A stretch of DNA of 17,876 bases from the NCBI GenBank assembly GCA_028823435.1, contig JAPKBK010000011.1, positions 1 to 17,876 of the forward strand, in the 5' to 3' direction. The translations under genes were made by a program, and so were the position numbers. The notes beneath the pieces were generated by a model. It worked only from the letters and a program-made list of their open reading frames with translations, was not told the DNA's origin and did not search any database. This DNA is from Flavobacteriales bacterium. GTDB taxonomy: Bacteria > Bacteroidota > Bacteroidia > Flavobacteriales_D > Sanyastnellaceae. Shown one piece after another: positions 6,993 through 15,223 of the stretch. The stretch's first letter is position 1, and every line of letters begins with the position of its first letter.

Positions 6993-8303
6993 TTAGAGTA
7001 GGGGGAGTAAACGTTCCATTGCCATTCCTCTACTTCCTTTTAGTAAAATATTTTCCCCTTTGATCTTCCCACCCTCAATTTCAGATATTAATTCCTCTAA
7101 GGAAGAGAAGAAACGCCCCGTGTTATTGTCTTGTGATACTGCTTCAAATGCTTCTCCCACAAATATTGCATTTAACGCTAATTCATGACAAAGTCCCACG
7201 ATTCTGGAATGTGAATGCCTTGAATGTGTCCCGAGTTCTCGCATGTCACCTAGAATCACCCTTCGTGGATGCTTTTTGTGCAATGCGAAGGATTTCAGAG
7301 CTTCCTCCATACTCGATGGATTTGCATTGTACGCATCTAAAAGAACCTCATTGAAATCTGTCTTGATCGTCTGTGATCTATTATTTGTTGGAATGTAGTT
7401 GCTGATTGAAGATGTTACATCCCCTCTTTCAATACCGAAGAACCGTCCCACAGTGATTGCTGCGGCAATGTTATCCAGATTGTAGTCTCCCTCCAATTGA
7501 ATCGGCGCTGGGTTGCTTTTGTATCCTTCTTCATCCCAGATAAATGCACGCTTCATTCCTTCCCCTTCAAACAGAACCATCGGTTTTTCTTGATCAGTTC
7601 CAAATATGATTCTCTCCATCCCTTCAGACACTTCAAGTAATTCAGGATGTCCTCCATGTACAAAGGCTTTTTTGAGACTTCCATCCGAATTATTTGTGCT
7701 ACGCAGGTAATCAAAAAGCTCCGTCTTTCCTTTTTTTACGCCTTCGACACTTCCAAATCCTTCCAAGTGTGCCAGACCTATATTTGTGATGATTCCGAAA
7801 TTTGGTTCGGCAATGTGTGCCAATTCTGAGATTTCACCCATGTGATTTGCCCCCATTTCGACCACTAGAAAATCACAATCAACGGGCATTGATAAAAGAG
7901 TCAAGGGCACTCCCAGGTGGTTGTTTAAATTCCCTTCAGTTGCGTGAACATTGTATTTGTTTGACAGAACAGCCTTTATGAGCTCTTTTGTGGTTGTCTT
8001 CCCATTGCTTCCAGTAAGCCCCAGTACAGGGATATTGAAGTTTCTTCGGTGCATAGTCGACAATTGCTGAATCGTTGCAAGGACATTATCTACAAGCACC
8101 ATTCCCTCTGATGTACCGATCTCCTCATCATCTACAACGGATGCAATGCATCCTTTTTTCAAGGCTTCTTTTGCAAAACTGTTGCCATCAAAATTTTCTC
8201 CCTTTATTGCAAAAAACAACATCCCAGGACCACATTTCCGAGTGTCCGTCGTTACACCATGTTCTGCTTTTTGGTAAAGGTTATATAACTGTTCTAAATT
8301 CAT
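6993..8303 (-). CDS. murF: UDP-N-acetylmuramoyl-tripeptide--D-alanyl-D-alanine ligase (MurF)
   Basis: MurF adds D-Ala-D-Ala to the UDP-MurNAc-tripeptide, the last cytoplasmic step of peptidoglycan precursor synthesis. The 436-residue product shows the Mur-ligase layout. The N-terminal substrate domain carries TDTRK (19-23). The central ATPase domain has the P-loop TGSNGKTT (97-104) and the metal/acyl-phosphate region EMGANHMGEI (149-158). The C-terminal domain has DAYNANPSSM (323-332) and KGSRGMAMER (422-431). DAYNANP and KGSRG separate MurF from MurC/D/E. It starts at ATG 8301-8303, downstream of gldJ and separated from it by a strong terminator. The gldJ-murF order is known from other Flavobacteriia. 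No exact -7 box is seen in the 28 bases between start and terminator. Confidence 0.96.
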   Translation of the reverse strand: MNLEQLYNLYQKAEHGVTTDTRKCGPGMLFFAIKGENFDGNSFAKEALKKGCIASVVDDEEIGTSEGMVLVDNVLATIQQLSTMHRRNFNIPVLGLTGSNGKTTTKELIKAVLSNKYNVHATEGNLNNHLGVPLTLLSMPVDCDFLVVEMGANHMGEISELAHIAEPNFGIITNIGLAHLEGFGSVEGVKKGKTELFDYLRSTNNSDGSLKKAFVHGGHPELLEVSEGMERIIFGTDQEKPMVLFEGEGMKRAFIWDEEGYKSNPAPIQLEGDYNLDNIAAAITVGRFFGIERGDVTSSISNYIPTNNRSQTIKTDFNEVLLDAYNANPSSMEEALKSFALHKKHPRRVILGDMRELGTHSRHSHSRIVGLCHELALNAIFVGEAFEAVSQDNNTGRFFSSLEELISEIEGGKIKGENILLKGSRGMAMERLLPLL

Positions 8304-8331
8304 TTGTAAACCCCTGATATGTTTTCAAGTA

Positions 8332-8367
8332 AAAAGCCCCAACGTACAATCGTACGTTGGGGCTTTT
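8332..8367 (-). terminator. Strong intrinsic terminator after gldJ
   Basis: A perfect 16-bp stem (AAAAGCCCCAACGTAC, 8332-8347, with 8352-8367) closes on a 4-base loop, with a CCCC/GGGG core. On the minus strand it lies 32 bases after the gldJ stop and is followed by a T-run, then the short murF leader. The A/T flanks make it symmetrical, so it could also stop transcription on the plus strand. Confidence 0.85.
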
Positions 8368-8399
8368 ATTAATGTCTCAAGTCTTTGTATACTTTTCGT

Positions 8400-10151
8400 T
8401 TATTGACCCTGGAAAGGAACAGGTGCGCCTACACGCGTCATTGCGCAGCGGAAACCTACAGTTGACGAAGATTTTCTTTCATCTAAAAAACGTCTGGTAC
8501 CAGGTACAAGCCAGTACGCTCGATCATTCCAACTTCCTCCTTTATATACCCGAGATTCGTTATTGACCAATGTCGAATTCCCGTAATCGTACATGCGACT
8601 CGAATTTGCATTTGCATCCTCTGGTGTATTATATGATGTAGAGCTATGTGTATCTCCATCTCTGTAATCAATGTTGTCAGAAACGCGGTAGTTTGAACGC
8701 CCTAGGTTTTCTTCTAACGTCACGTCACGGTATTTCATGTCACCAGGCACAGCAATAATATTCTCACTGAACCCTTTTCTCAAATCAGCTGCGATTAATG
8801 CGTCACTGGCTTTAATGATCTCCATCACTTCAGCAATCAAAGTCATCACACTTTCCTCGTCTTGATTGTCACGACTTTTGTCAAGCGCATCTTCAACCAC
8901 TATTTCTACAGCACTGATTAACTCTTCATCTTCTTTACCCATTCCTCGACCTCCTTTGCTTTTTTCTGATATGTAATCGGACAGGAAACTTCCTATGCGA
9001 TTGAGGTCGTAAGCAACATACTCGTATTTTTCATCAGGATCTCCTTCAGCGTTAAGCACCTTTGTCTGGTAGTTGTTTCCTCTAAATGGACGGAATTCCT
9101 CGTTGTCTAAACTTGAAAAAGGACGGTAAACATCCATCACCCATTCGTTGACGTTTCCGGCCATGTTAAATAGCCCGTAATCGTTTGGTGCATAATTATG
9201 TACATCCACGGTAATGTCGCCGAAATCGTCGAGATCGCCCGCGATACCCATAAAGTCACCACGTCCACGAACAAAGTTCGCGTTGATGTTTCCATATTCT
9301 TTCGATCTCAGTTCATCATTCCTGATGTAGTGTCCGTCCCATGGATACGTTCTACGCTCTTCAATAAGTTCGCCGTAGCTATTTCCGATAAGGCCCAGTG
9401 CTGCATATTCCCACTCCGCTTCTGTAGGCAATCTGTAATCAGGGAGAAGCAACCCATCTTCAAGTGAGATGTCACGGTATTCAGATTGGCCATAGGATTT
9501 CACACCTTCTACTTCGCCAGTCCCAACATACTGATTGTTAAAATAAGTCTCAGTGGTAAAGTGCTCGACATCTGATTGACCATATGGATTGTCAACCAAC
9601 AGTCCTTCTCTAATAAGGATGCCTTCATTGACACGGTCGGTACGCCATTTACAGAATTCATTTGCTTGTCTCCAAGAAACACCCACAACTGGATAGTCAC
9701 GGTAAGCAGGATGTCTCAGGTAGTACTTGACCAATGGCTCGTTGTATGCCAGTTTTTCACGCCAAGCAAGTGTGTCAGGAAGTGCCCTTTCTACTATTTC
9801 AGAGTTGTCTTCACCATAGATTCTTTCCAACCATGTGATATATTCTAGCCAAAAATGATTCGTTACTTCTGTTTCGTCCATGTAAAAAGTGGAAACGGTC
9901 ACCCTGCGAGGAGAATTGTCCCATGATCCCATCAAATCATCTTCGACTTGTCCCATGGTGAATGTGCCTCCTTCTACAAGAATCAACCCGGGGCCGGTTT
10001 GTTGTTCAAAGAATGTGCTTTTTTCAAATCCGCCGTTTGCAGCGTCGTTGTAAGCCCATCCAGTAGATCCGGAGCGCTCGTAATAACAGCCAGAAAGTAC
10101 AGTCAGTAGTATGAAAAGCGAAAGAATGCTTGAGGAATTTTTCCAGGTCAT
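8400..10151 (-). CDS. gldJ: Gliding motility / type IX secretion lipoprotein GldJ
   Basis: GldJ is an outer-membrane lipoprotein, a paralogue of GldK/PorK, needed for gliding and for T9SS function. Its loss destabilises GldK in Flavobacterium johnsoniae. The product has 583 residues. Signal peptide II ends in LSGC, with lipidated Cys22. The formylglycine-generating-enzyme-like (SUMF) fold is visible as EGGTFTMGQ (60-68), MDETEVTN (91-98), PVVGVSWRQANEFCKW (154-169), LPTEAEWEYA (241-250), GLFNMAGNVNEWVMDVY (326-342) and the C-terminal KGGSWNDRAYWLVPGTRRF with SSTVGFRCAM. The KGGSW...GTRRF ending and the murF neighbour favour GldJ over GldK, which is normally followed by gldL. Residues about 385-468 form an acidic helical insertion rich in Glu/Asp. 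It follows the PorP/SprF gene by 81 bases, probably as one operon. Confidence 0.93.
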   Translation of the reverse strand: MTWKNSSSILSLFILLTVLSGCYYERSGSTGWAYNDAANGGFEKSTFFEQQTGPGLILVEGGTFTMGQVEDDLMGSWDNSPRRVTVSTFYMDETEVTNHFWLEYITWLERIYGEDNSEIVERALPDTLAWREKLAYNEPLVKYYLRHPAYRDYPVVGVSWRQANEFCKWRTDRVNEGILIREGLLVDNPYGQSDVEHFTTETYFNNQYVGTGEVEGVKSYGQSEYRDISLEDGLLLPDYRLPTEAEWEYAALGLIGNSYGELIEERRTYPWDGHYIRNDELRSKEYGNINANFVRGRGDFMGIAGDLDDFGDITVDVHNYAPNDYGLFNMAGNVNEWVMDVYRPFSSLDNEEFRPFRGNNYQTKVLNAEGDPDEKYEYVAYDLNRIGSFLSDYISEKSKGGRGMGKEDEELISAVEIVVEDALDKSRDNQDEESVMTLIAEVMEIIKASDALIAADLRKGFSENIIAVPGDMKYRDVTLEENLGRSNYRVSDNIDYRDGDTHSSTSYNTPEDANANSSRMYDYGNSTLVNNESRVYKGGSWNDRAYWLVPGTRRFLDERKSSSTVGFRCAMTRVGAPVPFQGQ

Positions 10152-10232
10152 CTTATATATATTTTGAGAATGTTAGTTTATCGTTCTTGCAGGTTAGCGT
10201 GACCGATAATAGATCTTTAGGTTCATATATAA

Positions 10233-11249
10233 CTAAAAAGTAGGGCAAGGTATTTTGCGGAACTTGCCTTTTTTTTGTGAGCAATCGAATTTTAAGGTCA
10301 TACTTAGCTCGTGAGCGCCACCTGTAGCAGGTGTTAGCTCTGATATTGTTATATCGAAACTGTATCCGAAACGCATGATGTCCGTTTCTACGCCTACCAC
10401 AACAATTAAAGCATCACGGTAGTCAGTAAAAGCAAGGCCTCGGTACCAAACCCCGCCGAACAATGGTCCTTTATTGACGAACAGACCGAGATTCATTTGC
10501 CTAAACTCACCTTGTTGGCGGAACATGAAACTTGGAGAGATAGATGCGACTACTTCTCTGCGGATATTTGTCTTTAATGGGAATTTCCCGCCTCCATGAA
10601 TCGTGAGTTTCATAGGTAAACGACTTAGCCCTACAACCATTGACTCATTGGGCTCATTCAGATGGTGAGCGGCGAATCCGAGATGGAATTTCTCTGTGAA
10701 CACGAGCATTCCAGCACCGAAGTCTACATTCTGAACTGTGCCACCTCTGGGGGTGTCTTGGGTTTCATAAATGAATCCACGTCGGGGATCGATCATGTCA
10801 CCAAATGTCAGATTGCTCCAATCGAGTGCTTTTTGAAAATAACTTGCTTCTAGCGCGGCTCTTATCGAAATCTTACGCGTTAGCGCCTGCTGATATGCAT
10901 ACATTCCAGTGACTCGAGTTGTAGAAAGCGTGTTTTGGCCAGCTTGATCTCGCAAGACAGTAAGACCTAATCCACCTTGTATACTTTGCAGGTGCTGGTC
11001 GTAAGAAACAGCTTGAGTGACATAAGATCCGCTCATGGCAGGCCATTGATTCCTGTAAGCCATAACCATGCGAGGGCATCTGTCAGACCCAGCAAAAGCT
11101 GGGTTTAAGAACAGAGGATTCGCGTAGTATTGTGTGAATTCTGGATCTTGAGCTTGCGCATCATTGGACGTGCAAACAAACATGATTCCCGCAAGAAGCG
11201 CGAATCCAAAAACGGATATTAGAGGTGTTTTCAACATAGAGGTTCCCAT
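10233..11249 (-). CDS. PorP/SprF-family type IX secretion outer-membrane protein
   Basis: Members of this family are outer-membrane beta barrels. PorP works with the PorK/PorN ring, and SprF supports secretion of the SprB adhesin. The family signature FTQYYANPLFLNPAFAG lies just after the signal peptide (residues 38-54), which ends at AQA (about residue 33). The rest alternates beta strands ending in aromatic or Gly residues, and the C-terminus is basic and ends CPTF, as in SprF-like proteins. I start at ATG 11249 (338 residues). A GTG at 11258 overlaps a likely -7 box, and ATG 11237 is an equally good alternative. The gene lies upstream of gldJ and divergent from porU. PorP and SprF cannot be told apart from sequence alone, so no symbol is given. 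Confidence 0.9.
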   Translation of the reverse strand: MGTSMLKTPLISVFGFALLAGIMFVCTSNDAQAQDPEFTQYYANPLFLNPAFAGSDRCPRMVMAYRNQWPAMSGSYVTQAVSYDQHLQSIQGGLGLTVLRDQAGQNTLSTTRVTGMYAYQQALTRKISIRAALEASYFQKALDWSNLTFGDMIDPRRGFIYETQDTPRGGTVQNVDFGAGMLVFTEKFHLGFAAHHLNEPNESMVVGLSRLPMKLTIHGGGKFPLKTNIRREVVASISPSFMFRQQGEFRQMNLGLFVNKGPLFGGVWYRGLAFTDYRDALIVVVGVETDIMRFGYSFDITISELTPATGGAHELSMTLKFDCSQKKGKFRKIPCPTF

Positions 11250-11376
11250 TGAACCCACAATAATACGGAATTTTTACCGACTTTAAGGTTGCAATAACCT
11301 TGTATTGTTTGCGTTTGTTTCATGATTGTGCCCGAAATTTGGCTTTATTATTCTTATAAATAACATACAGCATAAA
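11250..11376. promoter_or_regulatory. Divergent promoter region between porP/sprF-like gene and porU
   Basis: This 127-base, AT-rich region must drive both units. On the minus strand TATTATTG (11258-11265) is one mismatch from TAnnTTTG and lies eight bases before ATG 11249. On the plus strand TATTGTTTG (11302-11310) resembles a -7 box with one extra spacer base, which would give porU a leader of about 60 bases. A perfect inverted repeat AAGGTT-GCAAT-AACCTT (11285-11301) lies between them and could be an operator. No exact TTG/-33 pairing was found, so the promoter calls are weak. Confidence 0.4.
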
Positions 11377-14300
11377 ATGATATTCACACGACTTCGTTTA
11401 TTCGCTCTGCTTTTCAGCTTAAATATCGTTTTTGTGTACGGTGTTTTAGGGCAAGTTGATTTATCGGATTTAGGTGAAGTTGTTGAAGCAGACTTGTCAT
11501 TTAATGACGAAAATTTAAATTTTGTGATAGGTGAAGTTAAAATTCCCTCACATTGGTCCGGAATAGAAGTCCTCGATCAGGACCTTAATTGGGAACTTGT
11601 TTTAGACAACACTGAAGTTGAGAATGTTGATGACATTCCAACGGGATGGAGAATTGTGAGGGGGACGCATTCACAGGAGTGGTATGCTCAGTTCAGATCT
11701 CCCAAGTATAGAATGAACAATGAGGGAGCACTAGAGAAATTAACGAATTGGTCAGGCATGCTCGGAAGTTCTCCTGTGGGAGGGAATAGGTTTCAAAGGG
11801 TTTGGCCTGAGCATTCGGTTTTATCCGAAGGCGCTTGGTTGAAGTTTGCAACAGGACAGGAGGGGGTCTTTAAAATTGGCTACGCTGACTTGGTTGCGTC
11901 GGGTGTGAATCCAGACACGATTGATTTCGCATCCATTCAATTGTTTGGAGGAGGAGGCAGAGCTTTGCCTTTCCAAAACGATGATGACAGACCTTTAGAC
12001 TTGCCATTAATAAAAGTTCATGCAGATGGCGCTACAGATGGTGTATTTAATCAAGAGGACGCCATTTATTTTTACGCTTCGGGTGTAGACTCTTGGAAAT
12101 GGAGTGCATCTTCAGAGAGATGGCAACACGAGCTCCATCCTTGGTCTGACAGTGCGTATTACTTTCTTAGAATCAATGGCCCTCAAAATGTGTTCGGGAG
12201 TAGGATTGAAAACGCAGTAGATGTGTCGTTGCCTGTTTTAGATGAATTAGACACTCATTTGGCAAAAGAATTTCACGAAATAGAGTCCCACAACATCGCG
12301 AAGAGTGGCAGAGAATTTTATGGAGAACGCTTTACCAGTTTAGGGAGTCAGATCTATGGTTTTTCATTTAACATCCCCAATCTCATTGGAGATTCTGGAT
12401 GGGTGGATTCAAGAATTGCCGGAAGAACCCTTGGCGCTACGAGCAATTACTTGATGGAGTGTAATGGTAAAGTGGCAAGCACCACTGACATCTCCCTTAG
12501 TGAGAGCAGTTTGCTTCTCGCTCAGAAACGAAGCCTATCGGTCCATGTTCCTATGAGTGGTGATGGTGTTAATGTTGAGATGTCTTTTGAACCAGGAAAT
12601 GCGGATGCTGAGGGTTGGATCGATTATGTCAGGGTACAGGCAAGGCAGGCATTGGTTTTTTCAAGCGGTCAGTTTTTCATAAATGGTACAGAAAACATGT
12701 CGGTCAATAATGCTGCCAGATATCATTTGTCGGAATCTTCTTCTGTCGACCAAATCTGGGACGTCACTGACCCTCTTTCTCCTTCTCGGAATTTCCTAAG
12801 CCAAGAAGGAGATGTGACGACTTGGAAATCCAGACAGGATACAACAAGGCGTTTTGTCGCATTTAGATATGGTGCAGCCAAGAGCGTAAGGCCTATGGGG
12901 TCAGTTGACAATCTAGATTTGCATGGCTTAGGACATTTAGATTTGGTGATTGTAACAGTTCCTCTTTTGGACTCAGCAGCACGCAGACTTGCTACGCTAC
13001 ATGCAAATCAGGGAATGCGTGTGGCAGTAGTGAATCAACGCGAAGTTTTTAATGCATATTCTTCAGGTTCTCCAGATCCTACCGCGTTGAAAATGCTCAT
13101 GATGATGCTGTGGGAGAGGGCGGAAAGTGATGATGATAAGCCCAAATATCTTCAGCTTATGGGCGACGGTTCATACTTTAATCGAAACCTTGACCCTGAT
13201 GGCCTTAATCTTCTCACGTTTCAGAGCGCCAATTCAGAAAGCACAGTAAGTAGCTATGTGACGGATGATTATTTTGGGCTGTTAGAAGAGGGTATGGGAG
13301 AATCTGCTGGTGACAAACTTGCCATAGGTGTGGGGCGTATTCCCGCTCCGACTTTGGCGCAAGCCCTTGCATTTGTGTCTAAAGTAGAAACGTATTCAGG
13401 CGCGAACGAGGATTCTACGGCTGGAGCAGGATGCGAAACAGATGGTTCTTCGACCACTTATGGTTCTTGGCGCAACAGGATAATATTTGTCACAGATGAT
13501 CAAGATGGCAACAACAATGATGGGTGGCGTCATATGTCTGACAGTGAGGTGCATTCTGATCGGGTTTCTGAAGATCACAATGAATACGATGTCATCAAAA
13601 TATATCCAGACTCTTACATACAAGAAGCGACACCCGGAGGAGAAAGATATGATGAAGCAGAAGCAGAAATAGCTCGGAAAGTTGAAGAGGGGGCATTAAT
13701 TATTGATTATATCGGTCACGGAGGTGACAGAGGCTGGGCGCATGAACGCATTCTTAATACGACGACGATTAGGGAGTGGACGAACAAGAAGCGTTTGCCT
13801 GTCTTTATGACTGCGACCTGCGAATTGTCTAGATATGATGACCCCGAAGTCGAATCGGCAGGGGAGATGATCGTGTTTAATCCTGATGGCGGAGCAGTGG
13901 GAATGCTGACGACCACACGTACTGTATTTAGCGGAGGAAATCAGGAACTCAATACAGCTTTTTTTAAAACTGTTCTTGATGAGGATGAAGGGACGGGGCA
14001 GTTAAGATGCCTTGGAGATATTTGTAAGGACACAAAAAACAGCTCGGACGTTACGAGTGTAACGAATATGAGGAACTTTTCTCTCTTAGGAGATCCAGCA
14101 ATGCAATTGGCCTATCCAACTCACAGTGTGTTTGTGACTGAAATACCCGATACGATCAAATCCTTAGACCTCGTTCAAATGAGTGGGTTTATCGGGACGT
14201 CTTCGGGGGATACTTTACATGATTTTAACGGATTTGTTTATCCCAAAGTTTTTGACAAGCGCTCTCAAATTAGCACGTTAGACAATGACAATGTGGCGGG

Positions 14301-15180
14301 AGCGTTCTCCTATACAATGTATCGAAACGTCATCCACAAAGGCGTTGCGAGTGTCGTAAATGGTGTTTTTGACTTCGAATTTGTCGTCCCAAGAGACATT
14401 GACTACACATACGGTGCAGGAAGAGTAAGTCTCTATGCTGTTGATGGAGATGTGGATGCGCATGGGGCTACTGAAGACTTTGTGATCGGAGGTACTTCTG
14501 AAAATGTTGGAGATGACAATCTGGGGCCAACCATTCAATTGTTTATGAATGATTCATTATTTGTAAGGGGCGATATTACCAGTGAAGATCCCTGGCTGTA
14601 TGCACGGTTATTTGATGAGAGTGGCATTAACACTGTAGGCAATGGGATAGGTCACGATCTTAAAGCGGTCTTAGATGACAAATTTGAATCGCCATTTATT
14701 TTAAATACATATTTCTCTGCTGATTTGGATACCTACAAAAGTGGCGTGGTAAAGTACCCATTCAATGACCTTGAGGACGGGGAGCATACGCTTGAGTTAA
14801 AGGTGTGGGATGTTCAGAATAACAGTGCAGTTTCCTTCACAGAATTCATTGTTGTTAATTCCTTAGAAGTGGCATTGGCGTCGGTGATTGCCTACCCTAA
14901 TCCAGCTTATGATCAGGTGTCTTTCCGAGTGTCACATAACCAAGTGTGTAATCTTGTAGATGCACTTGTCGAAGTTTACGATGTGTCTGGAAAGAAAATA
15001 AAAGTGTTTGAATCGGAACTTTTAGCACATGGAAACCGTACAGATATTGCAGAATGGAATTTACGTGACGGAAATGGGGGTGACGTGCCTGCTGGTGTTT
15101 ATGTTTTTAAGATTAAAATGACAACGAAAAATGGTGTTTCTGCACAATATGGTAGTAAAGTTATCGTTGTGAGGCCATAA
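11377..15180 (+). CDS. porU: Type IX secretion system C-terminal signal peptidase PorU
   Basis: PorU is the surface sortase that removes the C-terminal domain (CTD) of T9SS cargo and, in Porphyromonas, links the cargo to A-LPS. I start at ATG 11377, which gives a clean signal peptide (MIFTRLRLF..., ending near LGQ, residue 26) and 1267 residues; an upstream TTG at 11326 adds a non-signal extension. A large N-terminal beta region is followed by a gingipain-type C25 peptidase domain (about 520-900) with QLMGDGSYFN, the catalytic His781 in GHGG and Cys815 in TATCELSRYDD. The 34-residue His-Cys spacing fits the family. The end (about 1168-1267) is itself a CTD-like domain, starting YPNPAYDQVSF (Tyr1173) and rich in PAGVYVFK-type strands, as in other PorU proteins. 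porV follows by 43 bases. Confidence 0.95.
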   Translation: MIFTRLRLFALLFSLNIVFVYGVLGQVDLSDLGEVVEADLSFNDENLNFVIGEVKIPSHWSGIEVLDQDLNWELVLDNTEVENVDDIPTGWRIVRGTHSQEWYAQFRSPKYRMNNEGALEKLTNWSGMLGSSPVGGNRFQRVWPEHSVLSEGAWLKFATGQEGVFKIGYADLVASGVNPDTIDFASIQLFGGGGRALPFQNDDDRPLDLPLIKVHADGATDGVFNQEDAIYFYASGVDSWKWSASSERWQHELHPWSDSAYYFLRINGPQNVFGSRIENAVDVSLPVLDELDTHLAKEFHEIESHNIAKSGREFYGERFTSLGSQIYGFSFNIPNLIGDSGWVDSRIAGRTLGATSNYLMECNGKVASTTDISLSESSLLLAQKRSLSVHVPMSGDGVNVEMSFEPGNADAEGWIDYVRVQARQALVFSSGQFFINGTENMSVNNAARYHLSESSSVDQIWDVTDPLSPSRNFLSQEGDVTTWKSRQDTTRRFVAFRYGAAKSVRPMGSVDNLDLHGLGHLDLVIVTVPLLDSAARRLATLHANQGMRVAVVNQREVFNAYSSGSPDPTALKMLMMMLWERAESDDDKPKYLQLMGDGSYFNRNLDPDGLNLLTFQSANSESTVSSYVTDDYFGLLEEGMGESAGDKLAIGVGRIPAPTLAQALAFVSKVETYSGANEDSTAGAGCETDGSSTTYGSWRNRIIFVTDDQDGNNNDGWRHMSDSEVHSDRVSEDHNEYDVIKIYPDSYIQEATPGGERYDEAEAEIARKVEEGALIIDYIGHGGDRGWAHERILNTTTIREWTNKKRLPVFMTATCELSRYDDPEVESAGEMIVFNPDGGAVGMLTTTRTVFSGGNQELNTAFFKTVLDEDEGTGQLRCLGDICKDTKNSSDVTSVTNMRNFSLLGDPAMQLAYPTHSVFVTEIPDTIKSLDLVQMSGFIGTSSGDTLHDFNGFVYPKVFDKRSQISTLDNDNVAGAFSYTMYRNVIHKGVASVVNGVFDFEFVVPRDIDYTYGAGRVSLYAVDGDVDAHGATEDFVIGGTSENVGDDNLGPTIQLFMNDSLFVRGDITSEDPWLYARLFDESGINTVGNGIGHDLKAVLDDKFESPFILNTYFSADLDTYKSGVVKYPFNDLEDGEHTLELKVWDVQNNSAVSFTEFIVVNSLEVALASVIAYPNPAYDQVSFRVSHNQVCNLVDALVEVYDVSGKKIKVFESELLAHGNRTDIAEWNLRDGNGGDVPAGVYVFKIKMTTKNGVSAQYGSKVIVVRP

Positions 15181-15197
15181 TCAAGAATTTGAGTCAT

Positions 15198-15205
15198 TAC
15201 ATTTG
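15198..15205 (+). promoter_or_regulatory. Possible internal promoter -7 box (TACATTTG) for porV
   Basis: TACATTTG matches TAnnTTTG exactly and lies 18 bases before the porV ATG, in the short porU-porV gap. No TTG was found 19-21 bases upstream, so it may be chance. If real, it would allow porV to be expressed apart from porU. Confidence 0.3.
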
Positions 15206-15223
15206 TTTTTTTTAAAGAAATCC

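Noticed and set aside
8400..10151. GldK/PorK instead of GldJ
   Set aside because: No gldL-like gene follows, murF does, and the C-terminal KGGSW...GTRRF...SSTVGFRCAM pattern fits GldJ better.
10152..10232. Regulatory element or small RNA in the gap between the PorP/SprF gene and gldJ
   Set aside because: The 81 bases are AT-rich with TATATATA runs but show no -7 box, hairpin or open frame I can support.
10243..10276. Hairpin GGCAAG/CTTGCC followed on the plus strand by eight Ts, and on the minus strand by TTTTT, at the end of the PorP/SprF gene
   Set aside because: The T-run and stem arms encode the basic C-terminus (KKGK...CPTF) that is typical of the family, the stem is only 6 bp with a 13-base loop, and nothing on the plus strand needs a terminator there. 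Partial attenuation between this gene and gldJ cannot be excluded.
11326..11376. TTG start 17 codons upstream for porU
   Set aside because: The extension is not signal-like and would bury the clear signal peptide that starts at ATG 11377.
15203..15223. TTG start 7 codons upstream for porV
   Set aside because: It overlaps the TACATTTG box and adds only a Phe/Lys run; ATG 15224 gives a standard signal peptide.
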